The translations under genes were made by a program, and so were the position numbers. Of a DNA stretch of 26,031 bases, positions 1 through 8,413 are shown piece by piece. The stretch spans positions 1-26,031 of the forward strand of contig DDXM01000011.1 in the NCBI GenBank assembly GCA_002347485.1, in the 5' to 3' direction. Source of the stretch: Anaerolineaceae bacterium UBA2260. Its GTDB lineage: Bacteria > Chloroflexota > Anaerolineae > Anaerolineales > Anaerolineaceae. Positions within the stretch are counted from its first letter, which is position 1. Every line of letters begins with the position of its first letter. The notes beneath the pieces were generated by a model. The model was given only the letters and a program-made list of their open reading frames with translations, did no database searches and was not told the DNA's origin.

Positions 1-20
1 CCCACGCGTGTGGGGAATAC
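1..20 (-). CRISPR. First (leader-end) repeat of a type I-E CRISPR array, truncated by the window start
   Basis: Read on the minus strand, these 20 bases are GTATTCCCCACACGCGTGGG, the 5' two thirds of a type I-E repeat (usual form about 28-29 nt, starting G-T-x-TTCCCC and ending GGGGATGAACCG). The dyad CCCCAC..GTGGGG that Cas6e recognises is visible as far as the edge. The repeat follows cas2 in the same direction, the normal place for the leader end of an I-E array. No spacer is inside the window, so array length cannot be seen and a solitary repeat cannot be excluded. Confidence 0.85.
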
Positions 21-39
21 CCTTCGGTTCTAAAAAAAA
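21..39 (-). promoter_or_regulatory. Very short leader segment between cas2 and the array
   Basis: Only 19 nt separate the cas2 stop codon from the first repeat. On the minus strand they begin with a run of eight T (32-39) followed by AGAACCGAAGG. I-E leaders usually span some 60 nt or more and carry the array promoter and integration signals. Any such signals here must lie partly within the 3' end of cas2, or the array is transcribed from the cas promoter. The leader role is inferred from position only. Confidence 0.4.
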
Positions 40-315
40 CTACTTCCTTACCATAACCAACTGCAACCCTTCGTTGTCGATCACCAGACGCCTGGTATCA
101 CCTGCCATCCGCATCGCGAAATGCTGTTCATTGTTCGTAGACCAAATTTGTATCACACCACCCACCCCTTTCGCGGATGCACATTTCTCCCATAATTGAT
201 CCCGTACCAGCGCTGATACATGTCCCACAAATACCCCGCTATGAGGTTCCAGCAGCCACCTGGTCAATGTCCCCCTCAAGGAAACCGAAACCTTTTCAAG
301 GATCATCACAACCAT
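40..315 (-). CDS. cas2: Cas2e, CRISPR adaptation protein (type I-E)
   Basis: This is the small ferredoxin-fold partner of Cas1. In the I-E integrase two Cas1 dimers bridge a Cas2 dimer, which holds the pre-spacer for insertion at the leader-end repeat. The protein is 91 aa, close to the E. coli form (94 aa). It shows the family signature LRGxLTRWLLEP followed by SGVFVGHVSALVRDxLWEKC. An upstream in-frame ATG at 342 is rejected: the ATG at 315 has AGGAGGTG ending 5 nt upstream and begins 2 nt after the cas1 stop, and it gives the family's usual N-terminus (MVVMILEKV). It is the last gene of the cas operon, 19 nt from the array. Confidence 0.95.
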   Translation of the reverse strand: MVVMILEKVSVSLRGTLTRWLLEPHSGVFVGHVSALVRDQLWEKCASAKGVGGVIQIWSTNNEQHFAMRMAGDTRRLVIDNEGLQLVMVRK

Positions 316-317
316 AA

Positions 318-1217
318 TTACACCTCCTGGTACGTGCCCCACAACGGTTCTGGCAAAGCCTTGTCTTCATCTGCCGGGAAATCTCCCTCGAACTGTACTG
401 GAACCATTAATAATTCGTCAATATCCGTCAGAATTCTGTCCAGTAGTTTTACTTCCCTGAACTTTTCACGGCAAGCCTGCCTGACCCTTTTCTCGATGTC
501 TACAGTCGATTGACTGACGATCTCAAACGCGAGCGGGACACAGTAATCGATCTTATACAAGTCAGCGACATCAAAAACAAACGACAATTGTTTACCAGTA
601 TGGATAAACCCGATCGCTGTCGAATATCCCCCAGATACGATCGCAGACTGGCACACGCCATTCACAAGCGAGTTGGCTGCCGATAAGGCGCGGTTAATCG
701 GATCTCCAGACTGCCAATTATTACGGTCATACCGCCGACCAGACCATTCCACGCCGTATTTCCGGCTGGCTTCAGCGTAGGCTTCCCTCACCCGTACCCC
801 TTCCATTCCCCGCAGTTGCGGTAACGAAAGGTCCTCTCCGATTGTCTCATTAAAACGAAAACGATACATCCTGGTCACAACTTCCATGTGTAACTGAGGA
901 TCTGAGGCCATTTTCGCCTGGTGCAGTAGATGATAGCCCTTGCGGGTTTCGCCAAAACCCTGGGCGTAGAACTTCATGGCATCTTCTCCGACCCAGTTGA
1001 TCGTGCATCCATTTTCCGCCAGGGTTCTCACCGCTGCATGGGTGATACTGGTACCAGGACCGAGCAATAGCAGGCTGAGAGCAGCCACAGGCACCATCAC
1101 TCTCCCATCTTCATTAACATATTCAATAGCCTGGGCATTTTTATCAATGATCGCATGTTCAATGTAAAGATAGCTCAGGCTATCCCGCAATTTTGGCAGG
1201 ATGCGCAAATTTTGCAT
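318..1217 (-). CDS. cas1: Cas1e, CRISPR spacer integrase (type I-E)
   Basis: Metal-dependent integrase that, with Cas2, inserts new spacers. The chosen start gives 299 aa (E. coli 305). The active-site residues are all visible: Glu139 in RGMEG, His206 in GFIHTG, and Asp216/Asp219 in FVFDVADLY. They are offset by exactly two from E. coli E141/H208/D218/D221, which supports both identity and start. An in-frame start exists at 1295, but it would overlap cas6e and add 26 residues unlike the family. The ATG at 1217 follows a GGAAGGAAGG stretch, and the N-terminus MQNLRILPKLRDSLSYLY fits Cas1e. The gene lies 22 nt after cas6e and 2 nt before cas2. Nothing indicates inactivation. Confidence 0.96.
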   Translation of the reverse strand: MQNLRILPKLRDSLSYLYIEHAIIDKNAQAIEYVNEDGRVMVPVAALSLLLLGPGTSITHAAVRTLAENGCTINWVGEDAMKFYAQGFGETRKGYHLLHQAKMASDPQLHMEVVTRMYRFRFNETIGEDLSLPQLRGMEGVRVREAYAEASRKYGVEWSGRRYDRNNWQSGDPINRALSAANSLVNGVCQSAIVSGGYSTAIGFIHTGKQLSFVFDVADLYKIDYCVPLAFEIVSQSTVDIEKRVRQACREKFREVKLLDRILTDIDELLMVPVQFEGDFPADEDKALPEPLWGTYQEV

Positions 1218-1239
1218 ACTCGCCTTCCTTCCATGTACC

Positions 1240-1839
1240 TTATCTACTTTTCGCCAGCGACAGCAGCCCAAAACCATACGCCTTGGCGTGGCCAATCCCT
1301 GCTTTTACAGCTTCTGCCAACGCTTCGGCATTCTCAACACGCAACACTCCCTCATAAAGCACAGCCAGGTGGGTCTGATGCCCTTCGGCCTTTTGCGGGT
1401 TTTTGCGAGAGCGCTGCAATCCCTTTACTACCACCTGGCAACCAAGCAGGCGAGCCCCGGATCTGTCAAGCTGCCTTTCCAGCCAGGCGCGCTGATCTTC
1501 CTCTTTCAACAAGCCGAGGCGTTTCTTTTCCCGCGTGACGGTGGGGTTTGCCAGCAGGCGAAAATGGTACATGCCACCTTGTACCAACTGCAGCGAAAAT
1601 GATTTCGTTTCCGGCGTATCTGCCAGCACCTCAAAATCCGCGAAGGCAGCCTGCCAGTCTGGCGCAACTTGCGACTGCGCAAGGATGACCGCGCCATCGT
1701 CGTTCTCCTCGATGCGAAAAAGCAACCTTTCTTCGGTGGGATACGCCATGCGCAGCCGCTGGTGCACCCGGTAAGGATTGGCCAGCCAACCCAGCGCAAA
1801 CCGCGATTGGTTGATGATAAAACGGGTCAGGTACATCAT
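1240..1839 (-). CDS. cas6e: Cas6e (CasE/Cse3), pre-crRNA endoribonuclease
   Basis: This enzyme cuts the CRISPR transcript at the base of each repeat hairpin and stays bound to the crRNA 3' end as the head of Cascade. It has 199 aa, the normal size. Residue His26 in PYRVHQRL sits where the catalytic His26 of the Thermus enzyme lies, with Tyr23 next to it. The C-terminal glycine-rich loop GIGHAKAYGFGLLSLA is the RAMP signature. Its ATG lies inside an ATGATG whose internal TGA is the cas5e stop (4-nt overlap), with GGAGGTGG just upstream, so translation is probably coupled to cas5e. Confidence 0.95.
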   Translation of the reverse strand: MMYLTRFIINQSRFALGWLANPYRVHQRLRMAYPTEERLLFRIEENDDGAVILAQSQVAPDWQAAFADFEVLADTPETKSFSLQLVQGGMYHFRLLANPTVTREKKRLGLLKEEDQRAWLERQLDRSGARLLGCQVVVKGLQRSRKNPQKAEGHQTHLAVLYEGVLRVENAEALAEAVKAGIGHAKAYGFGLLSLAKSR

Positions 1840-2495
1840 GCCACCTCCGGGTTAGCGTCCGGATTGATCCGCTGCTCGACCGTATATCGCGGCAGAAATG
1901 TGCGGTGGCGATTGGAGAGGGTTTCATCACGGCGCTGGATACCCTGCCCCCCATCCACCTCCAGCACAGCCCGCAAGCCGACACCTCCCGGTAGCAATTC
2001 ATTCTGGCAAGGCCATTCCTTCAACGCGGTCACCAGGTCCGTGTAGTTGCCCACCCCCTCGTACACCGGTCGGGATGGCACGCAGGCTCTCCTGCCCAGG
2101 TAGAATGGCCAGACAGGACGCTGCACAGCCAGCGCTAATCGCGCAATCAGCTCAGGTGCTCCCTGAAGCGCTATCAAAAAGGAAGCATCGCAAAGGTAAG
2201 TGCGCATCGAAAGGACTGTATCGCTCTTGATCTTTCCCTCCGCCGAAATCACGCCGCCAACGATGGTGTGAAAATCGGTCAGGAAGACCCCCTCCTTATC
2301 GCAGCGCACCCCCATACACAGCCCGCGGCTCAATTCCGCCAGGTCTTCATCCGCGGTCAGCCCCAGCGCGCACCCCAGCAACCCGACCACACCTGATTTT
2401 GTCGGTTCAGTGGAGGTGTCGCGCACGCTCCAGCGCGCCCTTTCTCCCCAGGCCTGAAGCGGTCCTTCAAGCCTTAAGAACAGGGTATTCGACAT
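1836..2495 (-). CDS. cas5e: Cas5e (CasD), Cascade subunit
   Basis: RAMP-fold subunit that caps the 5' handle of the crRNA and joins the Cas7 backbone to Cse1. In type I-E it is structural and not the processing nuclease. The protein is 219 aa (E. coli CasD 224). The N-terminus is typical: LFLRLEGPLQAWGERARW, then DTSTEPTKSGVVGLLGCALG with its glycine-rich turn. It starts 1 nt after the cas7e stop and overlaps cas6e by 4 nt, so it is embedded in the Cascade block. No frame damage is seen. Confidence 0.95.
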   Translation of the reverse strand: MSNTLFLRLEGPLQAWGERARWSVRDTSTEPTKSGVVGLLGCALGLTADEDLAELSRGLCMGVRCDKEGVFLTDFHTIVGGVISAEGKIKSDTVLSMRTYLCDASFLIALQGAPELIARLALAVQRPVWPFYLGRRACVPSRPVYEGVGNYTDLVTALKEWPCQNELLPGGVGLRAVLEVDGGQGIQRRDETLSNRHRTFLPRYTVEQRINPDANPEVA

Positions 2496-2496
2496 C

Positions 2497-3642
2497 TCAC
2501 GCCTCCCCCGGCAAAAGCGCCTTCACCCAGGTTTTCAATTCATCCAGTGAGGAAACCGGTTCCGACATCGGAAACTCGCCGCCCTCCAGGTTCAGGCAAG
2601 CGCGCTTTGCGGTGAGATTGTAGGCTTTGGTAACCTTTTCGAGATAATCCCCCATTTGAGCGATGGATCTTTGCATCAGCGTATGGTCATGGGTGGCTTT
2701 CACCGGTTTCAGGAAGGCATTGGCATAGCTAACCGGCAGGTTGGTATCAGAGACCTCAACCAAGACCAAATCCGGCAGATTGAACGCCGCGAAAGTGTTC
2801 TGCTTGCCGGTGGGCTGCGCGGTCACCACCGCCTGAAGCAGCGCGAGAACGCCTCGTGAGGCTACCTCTACATCGCCGCCCAGGTTATTCACAAGTTCCT
2901 CCCATTGCACATTCACATACTTGTAGTAAGTGGAACTATTGAATTCAATGTCGCCGATCATTCCCGCGCCGGGTTCGTCCGCCAGGTCATCGACCGCGGT
3001 GAAATAATCGAATTCCTGGTTGAGGGTATTGGTTGAAAGGGCATGGGCAACCTGCACTGCCGCCGAGACATCCTCAAAAGCTTCTGATGTGGTCATGCGG
3101 CCGAACATGGCGATGTCCACCGAGCGCGGCAGGCTGGCTTTCAACTCCTTGGTGATCTTGGAGATATCGGTCTTCTGCCAATCCTTTGCTCCAAGCTTTT
3201 TATAAATCTCAAGGAAATTCGCAGCCAAAGGCGCGATCTCGTTCCTGCCGATGAAAATCAACTGCTTGACCATATCCTCTTTTTCTGTAACCTCAGCATC
3301 GGCTTCCGGTTTTTCTTCCTCTTCAGGTCCCTTCTTGCCGCTCTCACGCCCCACGCCTGAGATCTTATCCACGATGGCGGAAAGATCAGGTTCCACCACA
3401 CCCTGACGCTCTAGTTCCTGCCGGATGAGTAAAGGCAGCTTGCGAGTGCGCACGCCCAGCAAGTCATCCTGCGCGAAGGCCTCAGTAAACGCTATAGAGC
3501 GGCGGATGCTGCGCTTGATGCACTGGCTTGAGATCCGCCCGCGTCTCACGCCACCAAAGACCGCGTCCTTTGGCGCGCCGGTATCATCCCGGTTGAGATT
3601 GGATGGCGCATAATTCTGCAAAATATGAAATTGGATCAACAT
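2497..3642 (-). CDS. cas7e: Cas7e (CasC/Cse4), Cascade backbone subunit
   Basis: Six copies of this RAMP protein normally form the crRNA-binding filament of I-E Cascade. The protein is 381 aa, somewhat longer than E. coli CasC (363). Typical features are the N-terminus FHILQNYAPSNLNRDDTGAP and the segment FGGVRRGRISSQCIKRSIR, which contacts the crRNA. Part of the extra length is an acidic low-complexity stretch at about residues 100-125 (GPEEEEKPEADAEVTEKED). The ATG at 3642 has AAGGAG 6 nt upstream. It follows cse2 after 21 nt and ends 1 nt before cas5e. Confidence 0.95.
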   Translation of the reverse strand: MLIQFHILQNYAPSNLNRDDTGAPKDAVFGGVRRGRISSQCIKRSIRRSIAFTEAFAQDDLLGVRTRKLPLLIRQELERQGVVEPDLSAIVDKISGVGRESGKKGPEEEEKPEADAEVTEKEDMVKQLIFIGRNEIAPLAANFLEIYKKLGAKDWQKTDISKITKELKASLPRSVDIAMFGRMTTSEAFEDVSAAVQVAHALSTNTLNQEFDYFTAVDDLADEPGAGMIGDIEFNSSTYYKYVNVQWEELVNNLGGDVEVASRGVLALLQAVVTAQPTGKQNTFAAFNLPDLVLVEVSDTNLPVSYANAFLKPVKATHDHTLMQRSIAQMGDYLEKVTKAYNLTAKRACLNLEGGEFPMSEPVSSLDELKTWVKALLPGEA

Positions 3643-3663
3643 GGTTTTCTCCTTGTGAAATGA

Positions 3664-4146
3664 TTATGATTGTCCGAAATACGATCGAGCCCAGCGCTGC
3701 TGGATAAAACGATCCGGATGGTCCCATTGCAGCAGGTCTTCAAGGAGCTGCTGCCAGTTAACACGCACCCGGCAGGATTGTAGAAAATGGACCGCCTGGC
3801 GCAGCCTGAAATGCAACTGAACCATATCCGCGTCCAGCAGGTTTTCCACGCGCTTATCGAGCCCCTTGCTGTTCTTCGCGGATTGCGCCAGGTGGAGCGA
3901 TGCGCCAAAGTCCAGTTTTCCACCGCCCTCTGCCAATGGGAAGAGTGTGGCGACAAGAAAATAGACCTCCTCCTGGTGCGCTGGCACCCCGTACGGAAGC
4001 AGCCTATAGAACAATCCCAGGGCATCTTTGGCTTCCGACAGTGTTTTTCCCGCATTCCGTTTGAGCCGCGCGCGATCCCCGGCATCCAACTTCTCAAGCC
4101 GTTCGATGAAGCGCGTCGGTTGAGATATGGTCTGGTTATCACTCAT
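3664..4146 (-). CDS. cse2: Cse2 (CasB/Cas11), Cascade small subunit
   Basis: Small alpha-helical subunit, present as a dimer in I-E Cascade, which stabilises the crRNA-target duplex and the displaced strand. The protein is 160 aa (E. coli CasB 160). It is basic at the N-terminus (RARLKRNAGKTLSEAK) and has the family pattern LFYRLLPYGVP...YFLVATLFP and then RLRQAVHFLQSCRVRVNWQQLLEDLLQW in its C-terminal part. The start at 4146 has AAAGGAG upstream and overlaps the cse1 end by 8 nt. This family is poorly conserved, so the call rests on both sequence pattern and operon position. Confidence 0.93.
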   Translation of the reverse strand: MSDNQTISQPTRFIERLEKLDAGDRARLKRNAGKTLSEAKDALGLFYRLLPYGVPAHQEEVYFLVATLFPLAEGGGKLDFGASLHLAQSAKNSKGLDKRVENLLDADMVQLHFRLRQAVHFLQSCRVRVNWQQLLEDLLQWDHPDRFIQQRWARSYFGQS

Positions 4147-5707
4147 TGTTCAACTCCTTTTTCTTCGCAGAAAGCAGATAGATGCGGCACAATCTCTCGC
4201 CGTTGTATCGTTTGCGCAGATGCTTCCCCTCATCCCCGATCGCTGCTGCAGCGTTGTTAAAGCATCTTTCCGCCACCCTGGTCACCTGGTCGACCCATTC
4301 CGCGAATGGTTCATCGTAATTTTGCGTCGTGGAGATCGTCGTGACCAGTTTCCTGAAGGGAAGTGCCAGCCCGCGCCAATAATCATCCATCATCGCCGTC
4401 TTCAGTTGGGTATAACGCGCCGCATCCTTACCAGACCCGCCGAAGGTCTTGCGAAAAACACTGGCAATCGTGCTGGCGCATGAGCTCGCAAACTGGATCC
4501 CTTTGTCGATTTGAAAACCGGCTACCTCATCACGCAGCAAGCTCCCGGGGACCTCAAATCCGGTGTCGACCCACTCGAACACCTTGGCTTTCATGTCCGT
4601 GCGCAAGCCCACACATCTCAGTGAAACCGCGCCGGTATCGCCTTCGCGCAAATCGGAAATCTGATCCAACACCGATGGGCGGATGGTCTTCTCTTTCCGG
4701 GGGGTTTCGTCTTCCGGCTTTTTTAGAAAGAGGTTGCTGTATTCGCGCCAGGCAGCCTTCCCCTCAACCGGGCGAATGGGAATTGGCGGCTTCTTATCAC
4801 GCACCTTGTACGCCGCGAACGGATCAAACCACGCCGGGGCATCTTTAGGGCGGCTCTCGCCCATATCAAAGATCATCTTCCGTATCCCGAATTTGATGGG
4901 CTGCCCACAGCGGGAACAGCTTCCATCCAGTACTTCGGGGTATAAGCGCACCCGGCGCGGCTGAAAGGTCAGGCTGTGCAGGTACCCTACGCTGACCACT
5001 TCGGAACTGCGCGGAATGAGAGGCTCTCGTTTCCACCACGCCAGATCCCCGTCAACAGCCCGCGCCGAAGGTTGATAATTGGGTATTACCAGCGAAAGCA
5101 GCAAACTTTCTAGCAGGTTGCCGCCAGTGGGAATGACGTAAAGTGGCGGCACACCATTGATCGAAGGCTTGATGCCTGCACCGCCGGAAGTAGAGAACGC
5201 CGGCAGCGCAACGATACCCCCAGCAGCGCATACTGGGCAGAAGACCTGCTCCGCCTGAACACCGTGCCTGTAATGAGTATGCTCGGTTCCGGATGGGATA
5301 TCGGGCAGCAAATTGGCGATCGATTTGATGTTCTCGCCCTTCACCGGCACCGGTGAAACGTCCGCGCTTTGATAGAATGGGTACTCTGGGGAAAACAGGT
5401 CGAACCGGTCACCGTAATTACGGGCGAATTCGAGAACATCCTCCTCAGGGATCTGCCGAACAGCCCACAGTAGTTTTAGATCCTTGTCTGCTTTGGGTGA
5501 GTACATATCCTGAAGGATCGCCGTGAGCAAGCGGTGAATACCCACCACGATCAGCGGCGATAATTCGTAGATCCCACCGAATTCATGCGCGCGCAGCAGC
5601 GCCTGCCCGATCCCCAGGCGTTCAATTCCTCCCCCCTCCTTTTCGAGCCCTATCCAGGGTTCATTCCACAGGTCAAAATGAAAAACGCTAATTTCGGTAT
5701 CTGTCAT
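4139..5707 (-). CDS. cse1: Cse1 (CasA/Cas8e), Cascade large subunit
   Basis: Large I-E subunit that reads the PAM, helps open target DNA and recruits Cas3. The protein is 522 aa (E. coli CasA 502). The N-terminus FDLWNEPWIGL is characteristic. Two Cys pairs, Cys157/Cys160 (CPVC) and Cys264/Cys267 (CSRC), match the two CxxC pairs that bind zinc in Cse1. The segment between them includes the family stretch GGAGIKPSINGVPPLY. GGGAGGG lies upstream of the ATG at 5707, which follows the cas3 stop by 3 nt. The acidic and basic C-terminal helices appear intact. Confidence 0.95.
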   Translation of the reverse strand: MTDTEISVFHFDLWNEPWIGLEKEGGGIERLGIGQALLRAHEFGGIYELSPLIVVGIHRLLTAILQDMYSPKADKDLKLLWAVRQIPEEDVLEFARNYGDRFDLFSPEYPFYQSADVSPVPVKGENIKSIANLLPDIPSGTEHTHYRHGVQAEQVFCPVCAAGGIVALPAFSTSGGAGIKPSINGVPPLYVIPTGGNLLESLLLSLVIPNYQPSARAVDGDLAWWKREPLIPRSSEVVSVGYLHSLTFQPRRVRLYPEVLDGSCSRCGQPIKFGIRKMIFDMGESRPKDAPAWFDPFAAYKVRDKKPPIPIRPVEGKAAWREYSNLFLKKPEDETPRKEKTIRPSVLDQISDLREGDTGAVSLRCVGLRTDMKAKVFEWVDTGFEVPGSLLRDEVAGFQIDKGIQFASSCASTIASVFRKTFGGSGKDAARYTQLKTAMMDDYWRGLALPFRKLVTTISTTQNYDEPFAEWVDQVTRVAERCFNNAAAAIGDEGKHLRKRYNGERLCRIYLLSAKKKELNNE

Positions 5708-5710
5708 ACA

Positions 5711-8413
5711 TTACCCTCCCTTTCTGTTGAACCTTAAGCCCAATTGGGGATCCAATACCAATTCAAATACATGTTTGTCTGTTGTTACACTCGCCACTCC
5801 CATGTGCAACCAGAGCGGCAATACATCACGTAGTAAGGGTGAACCTGTAAACAATCCCGGCAAATGCTGGCTCTGCCTATCGAGCGCGTTCACCAGATCG
5901 GTGCGGCTGATGCGAACCTGGTGCCTGAGCATCAAGAATTGGTCTTCACGGCTCGCCGGAAGAGATTTATGGATCGGTTTATCGCTGCCGGGCAGGGTGC
6001 AGTAATCGCCATGGTCTTCCAACGGAATGATGTTTACGCTGCGTTCGCCCAGACGCGTTTGCGCCACGGTCCAACCCGCTTTCGTTTCGCTCTCGGTGAA
6101 AACCATCCGTGCCGCAATCGAAGTGAAGAGGTCTTCAGGGTCAGGTTTGGGTAAAAGACGCTGAACAGCCTCCTGCCGGGCAAGTTCTTCCTGTTTCTTC
6201 AGCTCGATGAGGGCTTTTTGAATTGCTTCGAGCATGTCACCAGAACTCTCACCGTACACCTGCTCGATCAGCTCACGGTAATCACCCGGCAGCATGATTT
6301 TAGTCCGGTCCTTCAGGATATCCCAGGTTCGCAGGAGGAAGTACTCTGCGTAAACGTACTTATCAATTTTTATCACGGGCAGACCGTCATTCATGGGGAG
6401 ATTGATCCACAGCACAGGAAACATGTGTTGTCCACGGCTTACCATCTCTGAATGGCGGTGCAATCGACCCGCGCGCTGAAGTAACAGGTCAATTGGCGCG
6501 AGGTCCGAGACCATCAGGTCAAAATCCAAGTCGAGGCTCTGCTCCAACACCTGGGTACCGATCACGATCATCTTGCGGGGTCGGGCATTTTTATCAGGAC
6601 CCGCTTTTTCGACGATCCTCTCTTCGATCGCTTCACGCTGTATAAGCGGAAAACGGGCATGGATCAACGCAACTTCTACATCAGAATCAGCCAGGTTAAG
6701 GATCTCGCGGTAGATCTCCTGTGCCCGATCGACTGTGTTGGTGATCCAGCACACAACACCGCCATCCGTGATCTGTTCCAAGAGCCAGCGCGCCTTTTCA
6801 GCATTCTGCTTATCCGTGAACCTCAAATACATTAATCCGATCTCCCGGCAAGGTTGAGATGGAGCCGGAGTGGACTTGAAAACAGTTCGCGAATTCGCCG
6901 CAAGGATGAGTGGATATTCCGTATGATCATTTCCTGCATCACTGTGCGCATTGTAGGTGTCCAGTAAAATCTTTCTTCGCCCGGCGGGTAGGGTTGCTGA
7001 TAGCAGAATAACGGATGCCCCGAGAGAATGCAGCCATTCCAGCAAGCGGGTGATGATCGTAGTCATGTAGGTGTCGTACGCATGCACTTCATCCAGGATA
7101 ACGACCTTGCCTGCCAGACCAGTCAACCGCAGCGAAGCGTGCCGTACATTAAGCGCTCCCAGCTCGATCTGGTCAATCGTGCCCACACCAAATGGCGCCA
7201 GCAAAGCCCGTTTTTTCGTGTTGAACCAATCGATCGAAACGTGATCCTTTGCCGTGTCGCTACCGTTGGACAAAGGATTTAGTCCTACGGCTTCCTGCTG
7301 CAAAAACGCCTGCCCATGGATCAATTTCGCGCGGCTATCGATGTTGAGCTGCTCTTTTAAGTACTTCACCACTCTTTTGTGCATCTGGTTCGACGTCGCA
7401 GTCGTTGGGAGCGCGTAATAAAATTCGTCAAATCCTTTGAGCGCTGTGATGCGATGGGCTAAAGCCAGCGCCGCCTCAGTTTTTCCCTCGCCGGTGGGCG
7501 CTTCGATCACGAATAAGGCAGGTTCCAAGAGCACTTCATCCGGAATGTCATCGACAGCCAACTGCAAAGGCCTGGGGTCCAATGACCGGAACAATCCGCA
7601 GAATGAGGTGGGGTTATCTTGTGCAAAGCTGATAGTAAAACCATCCTGTTGCACCGCCTGCTCAGCCAATTTTCGTGAAAACTCAAGATAACCCTCCAGG
7701 TCGAGATCCGGTCGCGGCTGGAAGAAACGCTGATCTGAACCGATCCAGTCACAGATCGTTGTGAAACCCGTCAGCTGCATCGCCGCTGAAGAAATGTTTT
7801 GCGGGATCGGGATTTCAGAAAAGGCTATAAAAAGAAGATGTTCAGCCAGGACATGTAGAGTGGTTCTTCGTAATTCCATCCAAATCGGCGGCTCTTCCAA
7901 GCGCAATTTGAGTTTGATGGAGTTCATCTCGCCAGCGCTGATGAATTCGCCATGATGACCGGCAGACATTTCACCAAGAACCCGCCGATTTACATCTGAT
8001 AACGATGCCCTCATATCCTCCGGCCATTCATAACGGATAAAATTTCGGCTGACTTGTGTATGGTAGAGATCCCTGGATCTGCCAAATTGAAACCCCTCGT
8101 ATCGCATCCTTTGTGCCTGCCCGGGGTTGACACGTTGAAATGATGCCGAGACCTTGCCGATATCATGCATGGCAACGAAAAACGGAATAAACGAGTTTAA
8201 GGTCTTACTGTCAGTTTCATAGACCCTGGAGAATACAGAAGTCCAACGGGGAGAGCATTGTTCACTGAGTAAAATTCTTGCTACATTCCCTGTATCGAGC
8301 ATGTGATACAGAGCGGGATGAAAAGATTGAGGATCTTCAGATGTCGGATCTGTCTTACCCCAACAACGCAACAACCTAATCAGGTTTTCGGTCATGGCAC
8401 CAGTTTGGATCAT
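5711..8413 (-). CDS. cas3: Cas3, HD nuclease-helicase (type I-E)
   Basis: Effector recruited by Cascade; it nicks and then unwinds and degrades target DNA. The protein is 900 aa (E. coli 888). HD nuclease residues are His32 and His37 (FHPALYHMLD), His83-Asp84 (MHDIGK), His118 (YHTQ) and His153/His154 (AGHHGE). Superfamily 2 helicase motifs are Walker A APTGEGKT (about 304-311), DEVH box (about 440), SATLP (about 471) and QRAGRLHR (about 645). The C-terminal domain is present. The start is uncertain: ATG 8413 and ATG 8395 (7th codon) both lie inside the regulator gene and neither has a strong ribosome site, so translational coupling to the regulator is likely. The predicted nuclease and ATPase residues are all present. 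Confidence 0.96.
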   Translation of the reverse strand: MIQTGAMTENLIRLLRCWGKTDPTSEDPQSFHPALYHMLDTGNVARILLSEQCSPRWTSVFSRVYETDSKTLNSFIPFFVAMHDIGKVSASFQRVNPGQAQRMRYEGFQFGRSRDLYHTQVSRNFIRYEWPEDMRASLSDVNRRVLGEMSAGHHGEFISAGEMNSIKLKLRLEEPPIWMELRRTTLHVLAEHLLFIAFSEIPIPQNISSAAMQLTGFTTICDWIGSDQRFFQPRPDLDLEGYLEFSRKLAEQAVQQDGFTISFAQDNPTSFCGLFRSLDPRPLQLAVDDIPDEVLLEPALFVIEAPTGEGKTEAALALAHRITALKGFDEFYYALPTTATSNQMHKRVVKYLKEQLNIDSRAKLIHGQAFLQQEAVGLNPLSNGSDTAKDHVSIDWFNTKKRALLAPFGVGTIDQIELGALNVRHASLRLTGLAGKVVILDEVHAYDTYMTTIITRLLEWLHSLGASVILLSATLPAGRRKILLDTYNAHSDAGNDHTEYPLILAANSRTVFKSTPAPSQPCREIGLMYLRFTDKQNAEKARWLLEQITDGGVVCWITNTVDRAQEIYREILNLADSDVEVALIHARFPLIQREAIEERIVEKAGPDKNARPRKMIVIGTQVLEQSLDLDFDLMVSDLAPIDLLLQRAGRLHRHSEMVSRGQHMFPVLWINLPMNDGLPVIKIDKYVYAEYFLLRTWDILKDRTKIMLPGDYRELIEQVYGESSGDMLEAIQKALIELKKQEELARQEAVQRLLPKPDPEDLFTSIAARMVFTESETKAGWTVAQTRLGERSVNIIPLEDHGDYCTLPGSDKPIHKSLPASREDQFLMLRHQVRISRTDLVNALDRQSQHLPGLFTGSPLLRDVLPLWLHMGVASVTTDKHVFELVLDPQLGLRFNRKGG

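Noticed and set aside
318..342. Longer cas2 start at 342
   Set aside because: It would overlap cas1 by 25 nt, lacks a ribosome site and adds nine residues not seen in Cas2e. The ATG at 315 has a near-perfect site.
3636..4142. 168-codon minus-strand frame overlapping cse2
   Set aside because: It is a shifted frame over cse2; only the other frame shows the Cse2 pattern and a ribosome site.
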